The notes beneath the pieces were generated by a model. The model made no database searches and was not told the origin of the DNA. It saw only the letters and a program-made list of their open reading frames with translations. From the NCBI GenBank assembly GCA_013140715.1, contig JABFSG010000033.1, forward strand, positions 117,566 to 181,565: a stretch of 64,000 nt of DNA, given 5' to 3'. This stretch comes from Nitrospiraceae bacterium. GTDB taxonomy: Bacteria > Nitrospirota > Nitrospiria > Nitrospirales > Nitrospiraceae. Positions 1 through 7,806 of this stretch are shown in pieces (position 1 is the stretch's first letter; each line of letters opens with the position of its first letter). The position numbers and the translations under genes are program-made.

Positions 1-1
1 C

Positions 2-1666
2 GAATGTGTCCCGAACTTCAGTGAGGGGCGAGACCAGACAACGGTGCATGCGCTAGCCCATGCCGTGGAGTCCGTGCCGGGGATTCGGCTGTTGGACCAG
101 ACAATGGATCGGGATCACCATCGGTCTGTCGTGAGCTTTGCCGGTGAACCGGACGCCGTCGCTGAAGCGGCCTTTCGCGCCATTCGCGTGGCGACCGATC
201 TCATCGATCTTCGAAAGCATAAAGGCGTTCATCCGCGGGTGGGGGCAACGGATGTCGTGCCCTTCGTGCCGTTGCGTGGCACGACGATGCAGGACTGTAT
301 CCATCTGGCCAAACGATTGGGACAACGAGTAGGCACAGAGCTGGAGATCCCGGTATTCCTCTATGAACAAGCGGCCCTACACCGTGATCATGCCCCACTC
401 GAGTCGGTCCGCCGCGGTGGGCTTCAAGGTCTCGCCTTCCGCATGGCCTCCGATTCGGATTGGACGCCGGACTTTGGCCCCTCCCAGCTTCACAAGACAG
501 CCGGCGCCGTCGTCATCGGTGCGCGCCCCCCCTTGATAGCCTTCAATGTGAATCTCCACTCGACGGATTTGGCTCTGGCTCGATCGATCGCGAAAGACAT
601 CCGGCAATCGAACGGGGGACTCCCCCATCTCAAAGCGATCGGGGTGGAGTTAACCAGTCGACAGCTCGTTCAGGTGGCAATGAACCTCACCGATTACATC
701 ATCACGCCTATCCATGCCGCTTTTGAAGCGGTCAGAACCCGCGCAGCAGAGCGGGGAGTGACAGTAGCGGGGAGCGAAGTCATCGGACTTGTGCCACAAG
801 CAGCGTTGGTTCAGGCCGCCACGCATAGCCTGGCGCTCGAACAGTTCGATGCAACACAGGTGCTGGAAACGAAATTGGAGGCTCGACTGTTCGACGAACC
901 GACACGACATGCCTCATCTCGGAAGCCGGAACCAGTTGATCTGCAGGCACACACAGTTACGGGCTTTTTAGACGCGGTGGCAGAAGCGACCCCGATTCCA
1001 GCCGGCGGCACAGTTGCGGCCTTGGTGGGTGCCCTCGCAGCTTCACTGGGAATCATGGGGGCTCGACTCAGTCGGCAAGAGGGTGTGGAGTCTCGACTGA
1101 GCGAAATTAGCCGGCGGCTTCGCGATCTCATGCAGGCGGACGGCAATGCCTATCGAGCCTATATTCAAGCAACGAGGCTCGTGAAGACAGACCGGACCCG
1201 TCCTACCATCTTGTCTTCTGCACTCCATCTGGCGACGGAAATCCCACTTGAAATCGCTGAACAGGCAACGGAGGCTGGAGCCCTTCTTCATGCCTGTTCG
1301 GCTGAAGCGAAACCACGAGTTCAGTCTGACTTGACCGTTGGTCTTCTATTGGCGATCGCCGCAGCAGATGCAGGACGGCATACAGTCGCAGAAAATGTAA
1401 AAATTCAAAGCAATCAACGATTTAAGTCGTCTCTTCTCGACAGAATTCAGCAAATGACGAACCGTCTTGAGGAACTGAGGGGGCTATGTTACACTGCGCC
1501 CCTTAGTCAGGGCCTGGCTGGCTCAAGGAAAAAACCTGTACAGGCATCGCCTGGGAAAGTAGACAGACGGGAAGAATGGAAATTAAAGTCTTCAACAACA
1601 ATGTCGAGAAAGCGCTCAAGGTTGCCAAAAAGAAACTCGCGGGGGAAGGGCTCTTCCGCGAACTAA
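2..1666 (+). CDS. ftcD: Glutamate formimidoyltransferase / formimidotetrahydrofolate cyclodeaminase fusion, 5' end outside window
   Basis: Folate one-carbon enzyme: the N-terminal domain exchanges a formimino or formyl group between glutamate and tetrahydrofolate, and the C-terminal domain deaminates formimino-THF to methenyl-THF. The frame is open from base 2 and reads ECVPNFSEG, the usual N-terminal signature of the family, so only a few codons are missing and the GTG at 44 is not the start. The transferase domain runs to about residue 300; the cyclodeaminase domain begins at VTGFLDAVAEATPIPAGG and ends near residue 495. The last 50 or so residues are rich in Arg, Lys and Ser and overlap rpsU by 91 bases in another frame, so they look like read-through rather than a domain. 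No hut genes are nearby; salvage of 5-formyl-THF, a known side activity of such enzymes, is a possible role. Confidence 0.9.
   Translation, partial: ECVPNFSEGRDQTTVHALAHAVESVPGIRLLDQTMDRDHHRSVVSFAGEPDAVAEAAFRAIRVATDLIDLRKHKGVHPRVGATDVVPFVPLRGTTMQDCIHLAKRLGQRVGTELEIPVFLYEQAALHRDHAPLESVRRGGLQGLAFRMASDSDWTPDFGPSQLHKTAGAVVIGARPPLIAFNVNLHSTDLALARSIAKDIRQSNGGLPHLKAIGVELTSRQLVQVAMNLTDYIITPIHAAFEAVRTRAAERGVTVAGSEVIGLVPQAALVQAATHSLALEQFDATQVLETKLEARLFDEPTRHASSRKPEPVDLQAHTVTGFLDAVAEATPIPAGGTVAALVGALAASLGIMGARLSRQEGVESRLSEISRRLRDLMQADGNAYRAYIQATRLVKTDRTRPTILSSALHLATEIPLEIAEQATEAGALLHACSAEAKPRVQSDLTVGLLLAIAAADAGRHTVAENVKIQSNQRFKSSLLDRIQQMTNRLEELRGLCYTAPLSQGLAGSRKKPVQASPGKVDRREEWKLKSSTTMSRKRSRLPKRNSRGKGSSAN
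1467..1495 (+). promoter_or_regulatory. Predicted sigma70 promoter for rpsU inside the 3' end of ftcD
   Basis: TTGAGG, 17 bases, TACACT. Transcription would start near 1502, about 74 bases before the rpsU ATG. This would let the ribosomal protein gene be expressed independently of ftcD. The hexamers are close to consensus but untested. Confidence 0.45.
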
Positions 1667-1770
1667 AGCGTCGGCGGTTTTACGAAAAGCCGAGTGTCAG
1701 AAAGAAAGCCAAGCAGCGCGAGGCGCAGCGGCGGCGTCAAAAGTGGTTGTCGAAGCGTAAGCCGGAATAA
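1576..1770 (+). CDS. rpsU: 30S ribosomal protein S21
   Basis: Small-subunit ribosomal protein that helps translation initiation on the 30S particle. It has 64 residues, normal for the family. It begins MEIKVFNNNVEKALKVAKKK and has the expected very basic C-terminus (KKAKQREAQRRRQKW). The ATG follows a GGGAAG-like ribosome site. The gene starts inside the 3' part of the ftcD reading frame (91-base overlap) and is followed after 71 bases by nth. Confidence 0.95.
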   Translation: MEIKVFNNNVEKALKVAKKKLAGEGLFRELKRRRFYEKPSVRKKAKQREAQRRRQKWLSKRKPE

Positions 1771-1841
1771 TATCCTTCCACAGGCTTGCCCGTTCAATTG
1801 ATCGTGCCCCTCTCAAGGCCGTCATAGTCAATTTCTCGTCC

Positions 1842-2501
1842 ATGCGCCAGGACCAAATCACTGCTGCGCTTCGAATCGTGAAGCGCGAGATTCGGCAGTG
1901 GGAAGAGCCGGTCCTCGGCCTGGTGGCGAACGCCTCGAACCGAGACCCCTTCCGCATCCTCATTGCGTGCCTTCTCAGTCTCCGGACCAAAGACAAGACG
2001 ACAGGTGAAGCCAGTGCCAGGCTCTTTGCACTGGCGCATCAGCCAGCCTCTATGTTGACCCTTCCGCTCACAAAAATCGAACAGGCCATCTATCCCGTCG
2101 GATTCTACCGGACAAAATCCAGATCCATTCATGCCATTTGCTGCCGTCTTCTGGACGTCTATGGAGGAACGGTCCCCGACTCCATCGAGGAACTGGTCAC
2201 TCTATCAGGGGTCGGGAGAAAAACGGCCAACTTGGTGGTGACAGTCGGCTATCGCAAACCAGGCATCTGCGTGGATATTCACGTGCATCGGATCAGCAAT
2301 CGCTGGGGCTACGTGAGGACGAAGACACCGGAGGAAACGGAACAGGCCCTACGCCGAAAACTGCCAAAGCCCCATTGGATCACCTTCAACGACTTGCTGG
2401 TTCCCTATGGGCAAAACCTCTGTCAACCAGTCTCGCCCTTTTGCAGCCAGTGCAAACTGACTAAATTCTGCGACCGCGTCGGAGTGACTCGCTCACGGTG
2501 A
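1842..2501 (+). CDS. nth: Endonuclease III, DNA glycosylase/AP lyase
   Basis: Base-excision repair enzyme that removes oxidised pyrimidines and cleaves the abasic site. The helix-hairpin-helix is LSGVGRKTANLVV, with catalytic Lys127 and the catalytic Asp145 in VDIHVHR; both are shifted by exactly 7 from E. coli Lys120/Asp138. The C-terminal 4Fe-4S cluster motif C-X6-C-X2-C-X5-C is complete (CQPVSPFCSQCKLTKFC). The 219 residues are normal for the family. No strong ribosome site is visible before the ATG, and no better in-frame start lies upstream. Confidence 0.95.
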   Translation: MRQDQITAALRIVKREIRQWEEPVLGLVANASNRDPFRILIACLLSLRTKDKTTGEASARLFALAHQPASMLTLPLTKIEQAIYPVGFYRTKSRSIHAICCRLLDVYGGTVPDSIEELVTLSGVGRKTANLVVTVGYRKPGICVDIHVHRISNRWGYVRTKTPEETEQALRRKLPKPHWITFNDLLVPYGQNLCQPVSPFCSQCKLTKFCDRVGVTRSR

Positions 2502-2569
2502 GTGGTAAGGGGTAAAGGGTAAGGAGTTAGGGGGTGGAGAGAGACTCAACCCCCCTCACCCCTCACTGG

Positions 2570-2989
2570 TCAGATGAACAACTTGGTTTCGGCGTCAGAG
2601 GTGAGCGCAATAATGGCAGGCAATCCCATGACTTCGTCAACGTTCTTTTCGACTGCGGCACCGTCTACACCCATATATTCTAAGCCGGCACTGCAGGCGA
2701 TCAGACGGAACTTCCCCACATGTTTGGCGTCCTGAAACATTTCGGAAATCTTCGGGACCTTCTTCTCTTTTAACAGTCGGGTCACTTCGTCGGCTGAGGC
2801 TGCATATTCAGGGGGAAAGTCCACCTGATCGATCTTCCCTTCGGCCAGCTTCTTAATCGTCCAGAACAATAAGACCACGATCACATCTTTTCCCATCGCC
2901 GCGGCGGTGAGCCCAAGCGTAGCGACCTGGTGCAGCGTATCGTAGGTGGCGTGATGGGCAAAGATGACGAATTTCGGTTGTGGCTGCAT
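2570..2989 (-). CDS. DsrE/DsrF-like family protein
   Basis: 139-residue cytoplasmic protein with the alpha/beta layout of the DsrE/DsrF/DrsH superfamily: an N-terminal strand KFVIFAHHATYDTL, a long middle helix, then the family's Cys-containing segment LIACSAGLEYMG (Cys99, the only cysteine). Members are linked to sulfur-relay chemistry, but many stand-alone copies have no known role, so no function is assigned. It follows a small secreted-protein gene on the same strand with a 9-base gap and probably shares its transcript. Downstream, towards nth, lies a G-rich/C-rich inverted tract that could act as a terminator. Confidence 0.75.
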   Translation of the reverse strand: MQPQPKFVIFAHHATYDTLHQVATLGLTAAAMGKDVIVVLLFWTIKKLAEGKIDQVDFPPEYAASADEVTRLLKEKKVPKISEMFQDAKHVGKFRLIACSAGLEYMGVDGAAVEKNVDEVMGLPAIIALTSDAETKLFI

Positions 2990-2998
2990 AGTCTGTAG

Positions 2999-3352
2999 CT
3001 ATTTCTTCGTGGCACGTGCCTTGACGCTGTTCACATAATCGGTAAGGGCCGCATCGACCTCCCCCGCGGTCATGGGACGGTCATGCGTTTCACTTTCGTC
3101 TACGAGATATCTATCATGCTCTTTTTCCTGCCGCAGGACCACGGAATTCTCCGGCGTCACCTCGATCAGCATGAACCACTCTCGCGCCCCCTGTGTGATC
3201 ACGACCTCCTTGCCGAGGCCTTTCTTTGTGATCTCGATATGCAGGTCTTCCGCTGCGCAGATAGCGAAAGGAGCCGTAAAAAGTCCCACCCCAAGAAGCA
3301 GGATCCCCAGTAGAGTGCTGATCCGGAGTCTGTAAGGTGGGCAATGCAACAT
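2999..3352 (-). CDS. Small secreted protein of unknown function
   Basis: 117 residues with a signal peptide (hydrophobic run STLLGILLLGVGLFTAPFAI, cleavage expected around CAA-ED). The mature part is about 85 residues, mostly beta by pattern (HIEITKKGLGKEVVITQG), charged and Lys-ending, with no recognised domain. It is first of a two-gene unit with the DsrE-like gene. A predicted sigma70 promoter lies so close to the ATG that the leader would be only a few bases long. Not recognised from known families. Confidence 0.65.
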   Translation of the reverse strand: MLHCPPYRLRISTLLGILLLGVGLFTAPFAICAAEDLHIEITKKGLGKEVVITQGAREWFMLIEVTPENSVVLRQEKEHDRYLVDESETHDRPMTAGEVDAALTDYVNSVKARATKK

Positions 3353-3362
3353 AAGCGGTGCA

Positions 3363-3392
3363 ATTATAGCCGTTTGAGAAACCAGCCGTAAA
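3363..3392 (-). promoter_or_regulatory. Predicted sigma70 promoter for the secreted protein/DsrE pair
   Basis: Minus strand: TTTACG, 18 bases, TATAAT (perfect -10). The predicted start of transcription is near 3356, only about 4 bases before the annotated ATG at 3352, so the message may be nearly leaderless. The promoter abuts the MITE-like repeat that begins at 3401. Confidence 0.45.
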
Positions 3393-3400
3393 CCGTCGAT

Positions 3401-3595
3401 CTAGCAGGGTGTTGACAAACTGTTGAAGCATGATAAAAACGCAAGGCCTGGATCCCCACAGACTCATTCAGAAGCCATCGCAGGCTGTTCAGAAAGGCCG
3501 CAGCGAGAGAAGGTCCCGAGGCGTACCCTCGGGGTACGTTGAGGGCCTGAACGATGCGAGAACGCTGCTGGCGATCTTTATCAACAGCCTGCTAG
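3401..3595. repeat. MITE-like palindromic repeat, copy 1
   Basis: 195-bp non-coding element bounded by inverted ends: CTAGCAGGGTGTTGACAAA on the left and, read inward from the right, CTAGCAGGCTGTTGATAAA. Inside, CAGGCTGTT (3481-3489) pairs with AACAGCCTG (3584-3592), and a perfect hairpin CGTACCC-TCG-GGGTACG sits at 3522-3538. The whole right half therefore folds as one long imperfect stem. The ORF at 3430-3612 is an artefact of this repeat. A second copy with related ends lies at 36076-36378. Confidence 0.7.
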
Positions 3596-3635
3596 CTCGG
3601 TCATCGCCTTGAGTGCCCTCAGGTCGCATGCTAGG

Positions 3636-4079
3636 ATGCCCCACTCCATGGGTGACCTACTTGCAACTGTCCAGCAATGGATTCCAGTCGATGTGCTCAT
3701 CTGGCTCACCGTGGCTTCAGCCGTCGGCTTTGTCGGTACCCTCGTTGCTATCCCGATGATTCTGGTCCGCTTGCCCGCCGACTATTTCGACACACGCACA
3801 CCCCGCCATTGGATGAAAGACCACCATCCGGCGCTGCGACTGTTGGGCCTGATCATCAAGAACGTCGTCGGCATCGTGTTTCTTGTGGCAGGCTTTGCCA
3901 TGCTCTTTTTACCTGGGCAGGGTGTCCTCACGATGCTGATCGGAATCTCGCTTATGGATTTCCCACGAAAGCGCCAACTGGAGGCCAAAATGGTCGGCCA
4001 GCCGACCCTGTTGGGTGTCATTAATTCCATGCGCCACAAGTTCGGCAAGCCACCGTTGACGCTGGCCCCAGGCCCCTAA
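3636..4079 (+). CDS. PGPGW-type small membrane protein
   Basis: 147-residue integral membrane protein with two clear transmembrane stretches (WLTVASAVGFVGTLVAIPMI and the region after LRLLGLIIKNVVGIVFLV). The second is followed by FLPGQGVLTMLIGISLMDFP, a variant of the motif of the PGPGW/DUF family, then a basic tail. Function is unknown. The ORF track starts at a TTG (3609); the ATG at 3636, or the one at 3648, is more credible because 3609 lies just past the upstream repeat. The stop is 2 bases before the polA ATG (TAATCATG), so the two genes are probably co-transcribed. Confidence 0.65.
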   Translation: MPHSMGDLLATVQQWIPVDVLIWLTVASAVGFVGTLVAIPMILVRLPADYFDTRTPRHWMKDHHPALRLLGLIIKNVVGIVFLVAGFAMLFLPGQGVLTMLIGISLMDFPRKRQLEAKMVGQPTLLGVINSMRHKFGKPPLTLAPGP

Positions 4080-4081
4080 TC

Positions 4082-6739
4082 ATGCCGACCGATGAGTCCA
4101 ACCGCAAGACGCTCTACCTGATCGATGGAAGCGCCTATATCTATCGTGCATTCTTCGCCCTGCCTGCCCTGAACAATTCCAAAGGCCTCCAGACCAACGC
4201 CATCCTGGGCTTCACGACAACGTTGCTGAAGGTTCTTCGTGAGCGGAAACCGGACGGGCTCGTCGTGGCATTCGATGAAAAGGGTCCGACGTTGCGCCAT
4301 GCGGAATTCACGGCCTACAAGGCGCAGAGACCACCGATGCCGGAAGGCATGAGCGCCCAAATTCCCTACATCCACCGTATTGTGGATGCCCTCAACATTC
4401 CTGCCGTCCGGCAAGCCGGGTACGAGGCAGACGATTTGATCGGCACGCTTGCGCAGCAGGCCGAACAGGCTGGATTCGACGTCGTCATCGTGACCGGCGA
4501 CAAGGACATGTTCCAGCTCCTGACGCCCCATGTACGCATCTACGACCCGGTGAAGGATAAGTGGCTCGGCGAAGCGGAATGTCGTGAACGTTTCGGTGTG
4601 GAACCGGCGCGCGTCGTGGAGATTATGGGCCTCATGGGCGATGCAGCCGACAATATTCCCGGCGTGAAGGGTATCGGTGAGAAGACGGCGATAAAACTGA
4701 TCACCCAGTTCGGCACGATAGAAGAACTCTTACGCCGTGTCGAGGAGGTCACGCCGCCTCGGATCAAAACCCTGTTGATCGAACAGGCCGAGAATGCCCG
4801 CCTCAGCCGTCGGCTGGCGACTATCCAACTGGATAGTCCCGTGACATTCGACCCCGAGACCTACCACGTCAAGCCGCCACATCAAGACCAGCTCATCGAT
4901 TTGCTCCGCGAACTAGGATTCACCACCCTCCTCAAATCTTTTCAGCCATCCTTCGCACCGGCTGAGACCAATAAAGTAAAGACCGAGCTCGTCCAGGATG
5001 AACCCTCTGCACAGAAGTTTGTCGCAGAATTGCCGAAGGGCGGCGCCCTCGGTCTGCAATGCCTACTCTCTCCTGGATCAAGCATGCAGGCGGATGTGCA
5101 AGGGATCGCACTCTCTACGGGAGACAAGACTTCGTTTATTCCACTCGACGTCCGAACCTATATGCGGCCCATCACGGCCCTGTTGCATGACCCAACGAGA
5201 ACTAAAGTCGTCCATGACCTGAAAGCCACCCTACTGGTGTTTCACCGCATCGGCCTGACTCTCGAAGGCCCCTACTTGGATACCATGGTGGCAGACTACC
5301 TGCTCAATCCGAACCGCCGGGACCACCAGCTCGAGACCATCGCATTCGAAATACTGGATCACCGACTGGGGAACGGACAGAAAGAGAATACCGCACCCCA
5401 ATCTCTATTCGACGAAGACACAGGATCGAGAGAACAAGCTGCAGAGGCAGCATCGGTGCTGGCCAAACTTGCTCCGGCCCTGACAGAGCGACTATCGGAT
5501 CAGGGAAGCCTCAGACTCTTTACCGATGTAGAAATGCCGCTGGTGTCTGTGCTGGCCGAGATCGAACGGAACGGGTTCTTATTGGACGTCGAAGCCCTGC
5601 ACCGGCTCAGCAAAGAATTGGAACGGGATCTCGACAAGATGATCGAGACGATTGAAGGGTTGGCCGGCGGCTCGTTCAACATCAATTCGCCGAAGCAGCT
5701 GGCGACGGTGCTCTTCGAGAAATTGAGGCTCAAGCCGATCAGAAAAACCAAGACCGGCTACTCCACCGATGAAGACACACTGACGCAGCTCGCCACACAG
5801 CATGAATTGCCCGCACAGATTGTGAACTACCGGAGCCTCAGTAAACTCAAATCCACCTATGTGGATGCCCTTCCGGAATTGGTCAATCCGGAAACCAAAC
5901 GGCTCCATACCTCGCTCAATCAGACCGTCGCGGCGACCGGACGGCTCTCCTCCACAGAACCGAACTTGCAAAATATTCCGGTGAAGGGCGAGTACGGTTT
6001 ACGAATCAGAGAAGCGTTTATCGCGCCAGCAGGCCACACTCTGCTCTGTGCTGACTACAGCCAGGTCGAACCGCGGATCCTCGCGCACCTGTCGCAAGAT
6101 CCCCGTTTGCTCGCCGTGTTTGCGAAGGGAGAGGATATCCACATGGCGACGGCCATGGAGATTTTCGGTCTTTCCTCCAGTCAGATCACGAGAGACATGC
6201 GACGTGTGGCCAAGACGGTTGTCTTCGGCATCGTGTATGGAATCAGTCCGTTCGGTTTGGCCTCGAACATCGGCGTGTCGCAGGCGGAGGCGAAGAAATA
6301 CATCGAGACGTTCTTTGAAAAGTTCTCGGCTGTGCGCGCGTTGATGGACCGGAATATCGAAGAAGGAAAAACGAAAGGCTATACGACCACGATCCTCGGG
6401 AGGCGTCGGCCGATCCCTGAGTTGCAAAGCGGCGATCCCGTGCAGCGTGGATTCGGCGAACGAATGGCCGTGAACAGTCCGATTCAAGGCTCAGCCGCGG
6501 ATCTCATCAAGGTGGCGATGATCGATGTGAGCAACGCGCTGCATCACGAAATGCCGCACACCAAGATAATTCTCCAGGTCCACGATGAATTGATCTTCGA
6601 GGTGCCGGAAAAGGAATTGGAAGAGGCGAAGCATCTCGTGAAGACGGTGATGGAAGGGACAGGAAAGAAACTAGGATTGTCGGTGCCGCTGAAAGTGGAT
6701 CTAGGTACGGGTCATAATTGGCGAGTGGCGCATCCGTAG
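4082..6739 (+). CDS. polA: DNA polymerase I
   Basis: Repair and Okazaki-fragment polymerase of 885 residues. The N-terminal 5'-nuclease domain (residues 1-290, YLIDGSAYIYRAFFALPAL, YEADDLIGTLA, VTGDKDMFQL) is complete. The polymerase domain has motif A DYSQVEPRILAHLS (Asp658), motif B with Lys711 and Phe715 (RRVAKTVVFGIVYG) and motif C QVHDELIFEVP (His834-Asp835-Glu836). The middle proofreading domain appears dead: the first D-x-E motif is replaced by GALGLQCLL, the second reads HDLKATLLVF, and the last Y-x-x-x-D is absent. Such loss is known in Taq- and Bacillus-type Pol I. It follows the PGPGW membrane gene by 2 bases. Confidence 0.96.
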   Translation: MPTDESNRKTLYLIDGSAYIYRAFFALPALNNSKGLQTNAILGFTTTLLKVLRERKPDGLVVAFDEKGPTLRHAEFTAYKAQRPPMPEGMSAQIPYIHRIVDALNIPAVRQAGYEADDLIGTLAQQAEQAGFDVVIVTGDKDMFQLLTPHVRIYDPVKDKWLGEAECRERFGVEPARVVEIMGLMGDAADNIPGVKGIGEKTAIKLITQFGTIEELLRRVEEVTPPRIKTLLIEQAENARLSRRLATIQLDSPVTFDPETYHVKPPHQDQLIDLLRELGFTTLLKSFQPSFAPAETNKVKTELVQDEPSAQKFVAELPKGGALGLQCLLSPGSSMQADVQGIALSTGDKTSFIPLDVRTYMRPITALLHDPTRTKVVHDLKATLLVFHRIGLTLEGPYLDTMVADYLLNPNRRDHQLETIAFEILDHRLGNGQKENTAPQSLFDEDTGSREQAAEAASVLAKLAPALTERLSDQGSLRLFTDVEMPLVSVLAEIERNGFLLDVEALHRLSKELERDLDKMIETIEGLAGGSFNINSPKQLATVLFEKLRLKPIRKTKTGYSTDEDTLTQLATQHELPAQIVNYRSLSKLKSTYVDALPELVNPETKRLHTSLNQTVAATGRLSSTEPNLQNIPVKGEYGLRIREAFIAPAGHTLLCADYSQVEPRILAHLSQDPRLLAVFAKGEDIHMATAMEIFGLSSSQITRDMRRVAKTVVFGIVYGISPFGLASNIGVSQAEAKKYIETFFEKFSAVRALMDRNIEEGKTKGYTTTILGRRRPIPELQSGDPVQRGFGERMAVNSPIQGSAADLIKVAMIDVSNALHHEMPHTKIILQVHDELIFEVPEKELEEAKHLVKTVMEGTGKKLGLSVPLKVDLGTGHNWRVAHP

Positions 6740-6768
6740 CAGAGGAGGGGATGGAGGCTGATGATCTT

Positions 6769-6880
6769 CTGTGCTCGCGCAACGCGCGCGCTGAAAAGGA
6801 TGGAAGGGAGCGGCCAAGTGCCCTTCTTGCTCGCAGAACGCGCACGATGAAGCTGTGCTCGTTCGATGCGCGCAGTAAAG
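6769..6880. repeat. Three imperfect tandem copies of a GC-rich unit
   Basis: CTGTGCTCGCGCAACGCGCG (from 6769), TTGCTCGCAGAACGCGCAC (from about 6827) and CTGTGCTCGTTCGATGCGCG (from 6853) share the TGCTCG-N5-ACGCGC/ATGCGC layout and similar flanks (GATGATCTT / CGATGAAG; TGAAAAGG / GTAAAGG). They look like an interspersed intergenic repeat rather than coding sequence. Confidence 0.5.
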
Positions 6881-6934
6881 GCCAGCCTCGGCCACTCCCT
6901 AAATCAGGGGTGAACGAATTGGGACGGGCTTAAG

Positions 6935-6995
6935 GGACATTCTGATTTTCTTGCCGTTTGAAGCGGACCAATGTCTGCAGTAATTCAGAATGTCC
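6935..6995. repeat. Exact 11-bp inverted repeat
   Basis: GGACATTCTGA at 6935-6945 and TCAGAATGTCC at 6985-6995 are exact reverse complements, 39 bases apart. The right arm overlaps the ATG at 6990 used in the ORF track, which is one reason to prefer the GTG at 7041. It may be a small REP-like element or the ends of a degraded insertion. Confidence 0.5.
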
Positions 6996-7040
6996 TCCTT
7001 CTTCGTCCCCAACTCTTCCACTAAACAAAGGAGGTGGGCT

Positions 7041-7787
7041 GTGTCAGTTTCAATCAGTGTGGTGAGAGCATGGGTGATTACCCTCGTCGCGTCAGTTGCA
7101 GTGGGAGGTGGGATTTCAGCCGAGGCAGAGGAAGGTCAATTTGGCACCCCGAAAGGTGGGGAAGGGACCCGCATTTTCAAAGCCACAGAGCACCAGTTTT
7201 ATAGTGGCGAGTTTCATCTCAAAGGCGAACGGGCCATACTCATCGGCAGTATGCAAGATGCTCCACCCTGGGACCACCTCGACTATGCAGGGAAGCATCT
7301 GAATTCTGTGAAAGGAACAATTACTATCGATGTGAACGAGCTGACCAATACAGGGCAGGTCGTAGCCGAGTTTATCGAGGGTTCCGATCGGTATCGAATC
7401 GTCTTTGATCGGTTTATTGCAAAAGCTCCGTTCCAGGATGGAGGCGTTGCGACAAGGATCTACGAACATGGTGACTCTGGAAATGGCGATCCACTGTATC
7501 CAAAAACCTGGCTCTATCTTGGTGCGTGGGGTACCGCCACGATGTGGAAAAACAATCAGGTCCTGTACAAGGACTATGATGCCCATTTCATGGTCATGGA
7601 ACGGTCCCGCGATTCTAAAACCCATGAGGTGCACTATCCCGTGAAGCGAATGCTATCTGGAGGCGAAACTGACCCAGCCGCGATGGAAATCGATCTCTGG
7701 GTCCGGTCGAAGGAGCAAAACACCAACAATTTTCCTCCCTTTGAGACCTTTGTCCATCTCTGTTGGGAAGAAGTCACCTGGCGATAA
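7041..7787 (+). CDS. Secreted protein of unknown function
   Basis: 248 residues from the GTG at 7041, which has an excellent ribosome site (AAAGGAGGT, 5 bases upstream); the ORF-track ATG at 6990 lies in an inverted repeat. A signal peptide is visible (VVRAWVITLVASVAVGGGISAEA). The mature protein is acidic-aromatic and beta-rich, with segments such as VKGTITIDVNELTNTGQVVAEF and FPPFETFVHLCWEEV. Only one Cys remains after the signal. No family recognised. It leads a three-gene unit with a cupin (20-base gap) and another secreted protein. Confidence 0.7.
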   Translation: MSVSISVVRAWVITLVASVAVGGGISAEAEEGQFGTPKGGEGTRIFKATEHQFYSGEFHLKGERAILIGSMQDAPPWDHLDYAGKHLNSVKGTITIDVNELTNTGQVVAEFIEGSDRYRIVFDRFIAKAPFQDGGVATRIYEHGDSGNGDPLYPKTWLYLGAWGTATMWKNNQVLYKDYDAHFMVMERSRDSKTHEVHYPVKRMLSGGETDPAAMEIDLWVRSKEQNTNNFPPFETFVHLCWEEVTWR

Positions 7788-7806
7788 GGAGAAGGAACTT
7801 CATCCG

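Larger units (their letters stand above)
6740..7040. other. 301-bp intergenic region between polA and the secreted-protein cluster
   Basis: No credible gene. The ORF at 6718-6933 merely continues the repeat. The region holds three imperfect copies of a TGCTCG...GCGCGC unit and an 11-bp inverted repeat (both listed separately), followed by the ribosome site AAAGGAGGT at 7028-7036 for the next gene. Confidence 0.6.

Noticed and set aside
2502-2569. G-rich then C-rich tract after nth as a firm terminator
   Set aside because: The halves pair imperfectly (GGGGTGGAGAG / CCCCCCTCACCCCTC) and there is no T-run; too weak to list as a site.
3430-3612. 60-residue ORF downstream of the small secreted protein
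   Set aside because: Lies wholly in the MITE-like repeat; composition follows the repeat, no ribosome site.
6718-6933. 71-residue ORF after polA
   Set aside because: Overlaps the end of polA and the GC-rich repeats; no family, no ribosome site.
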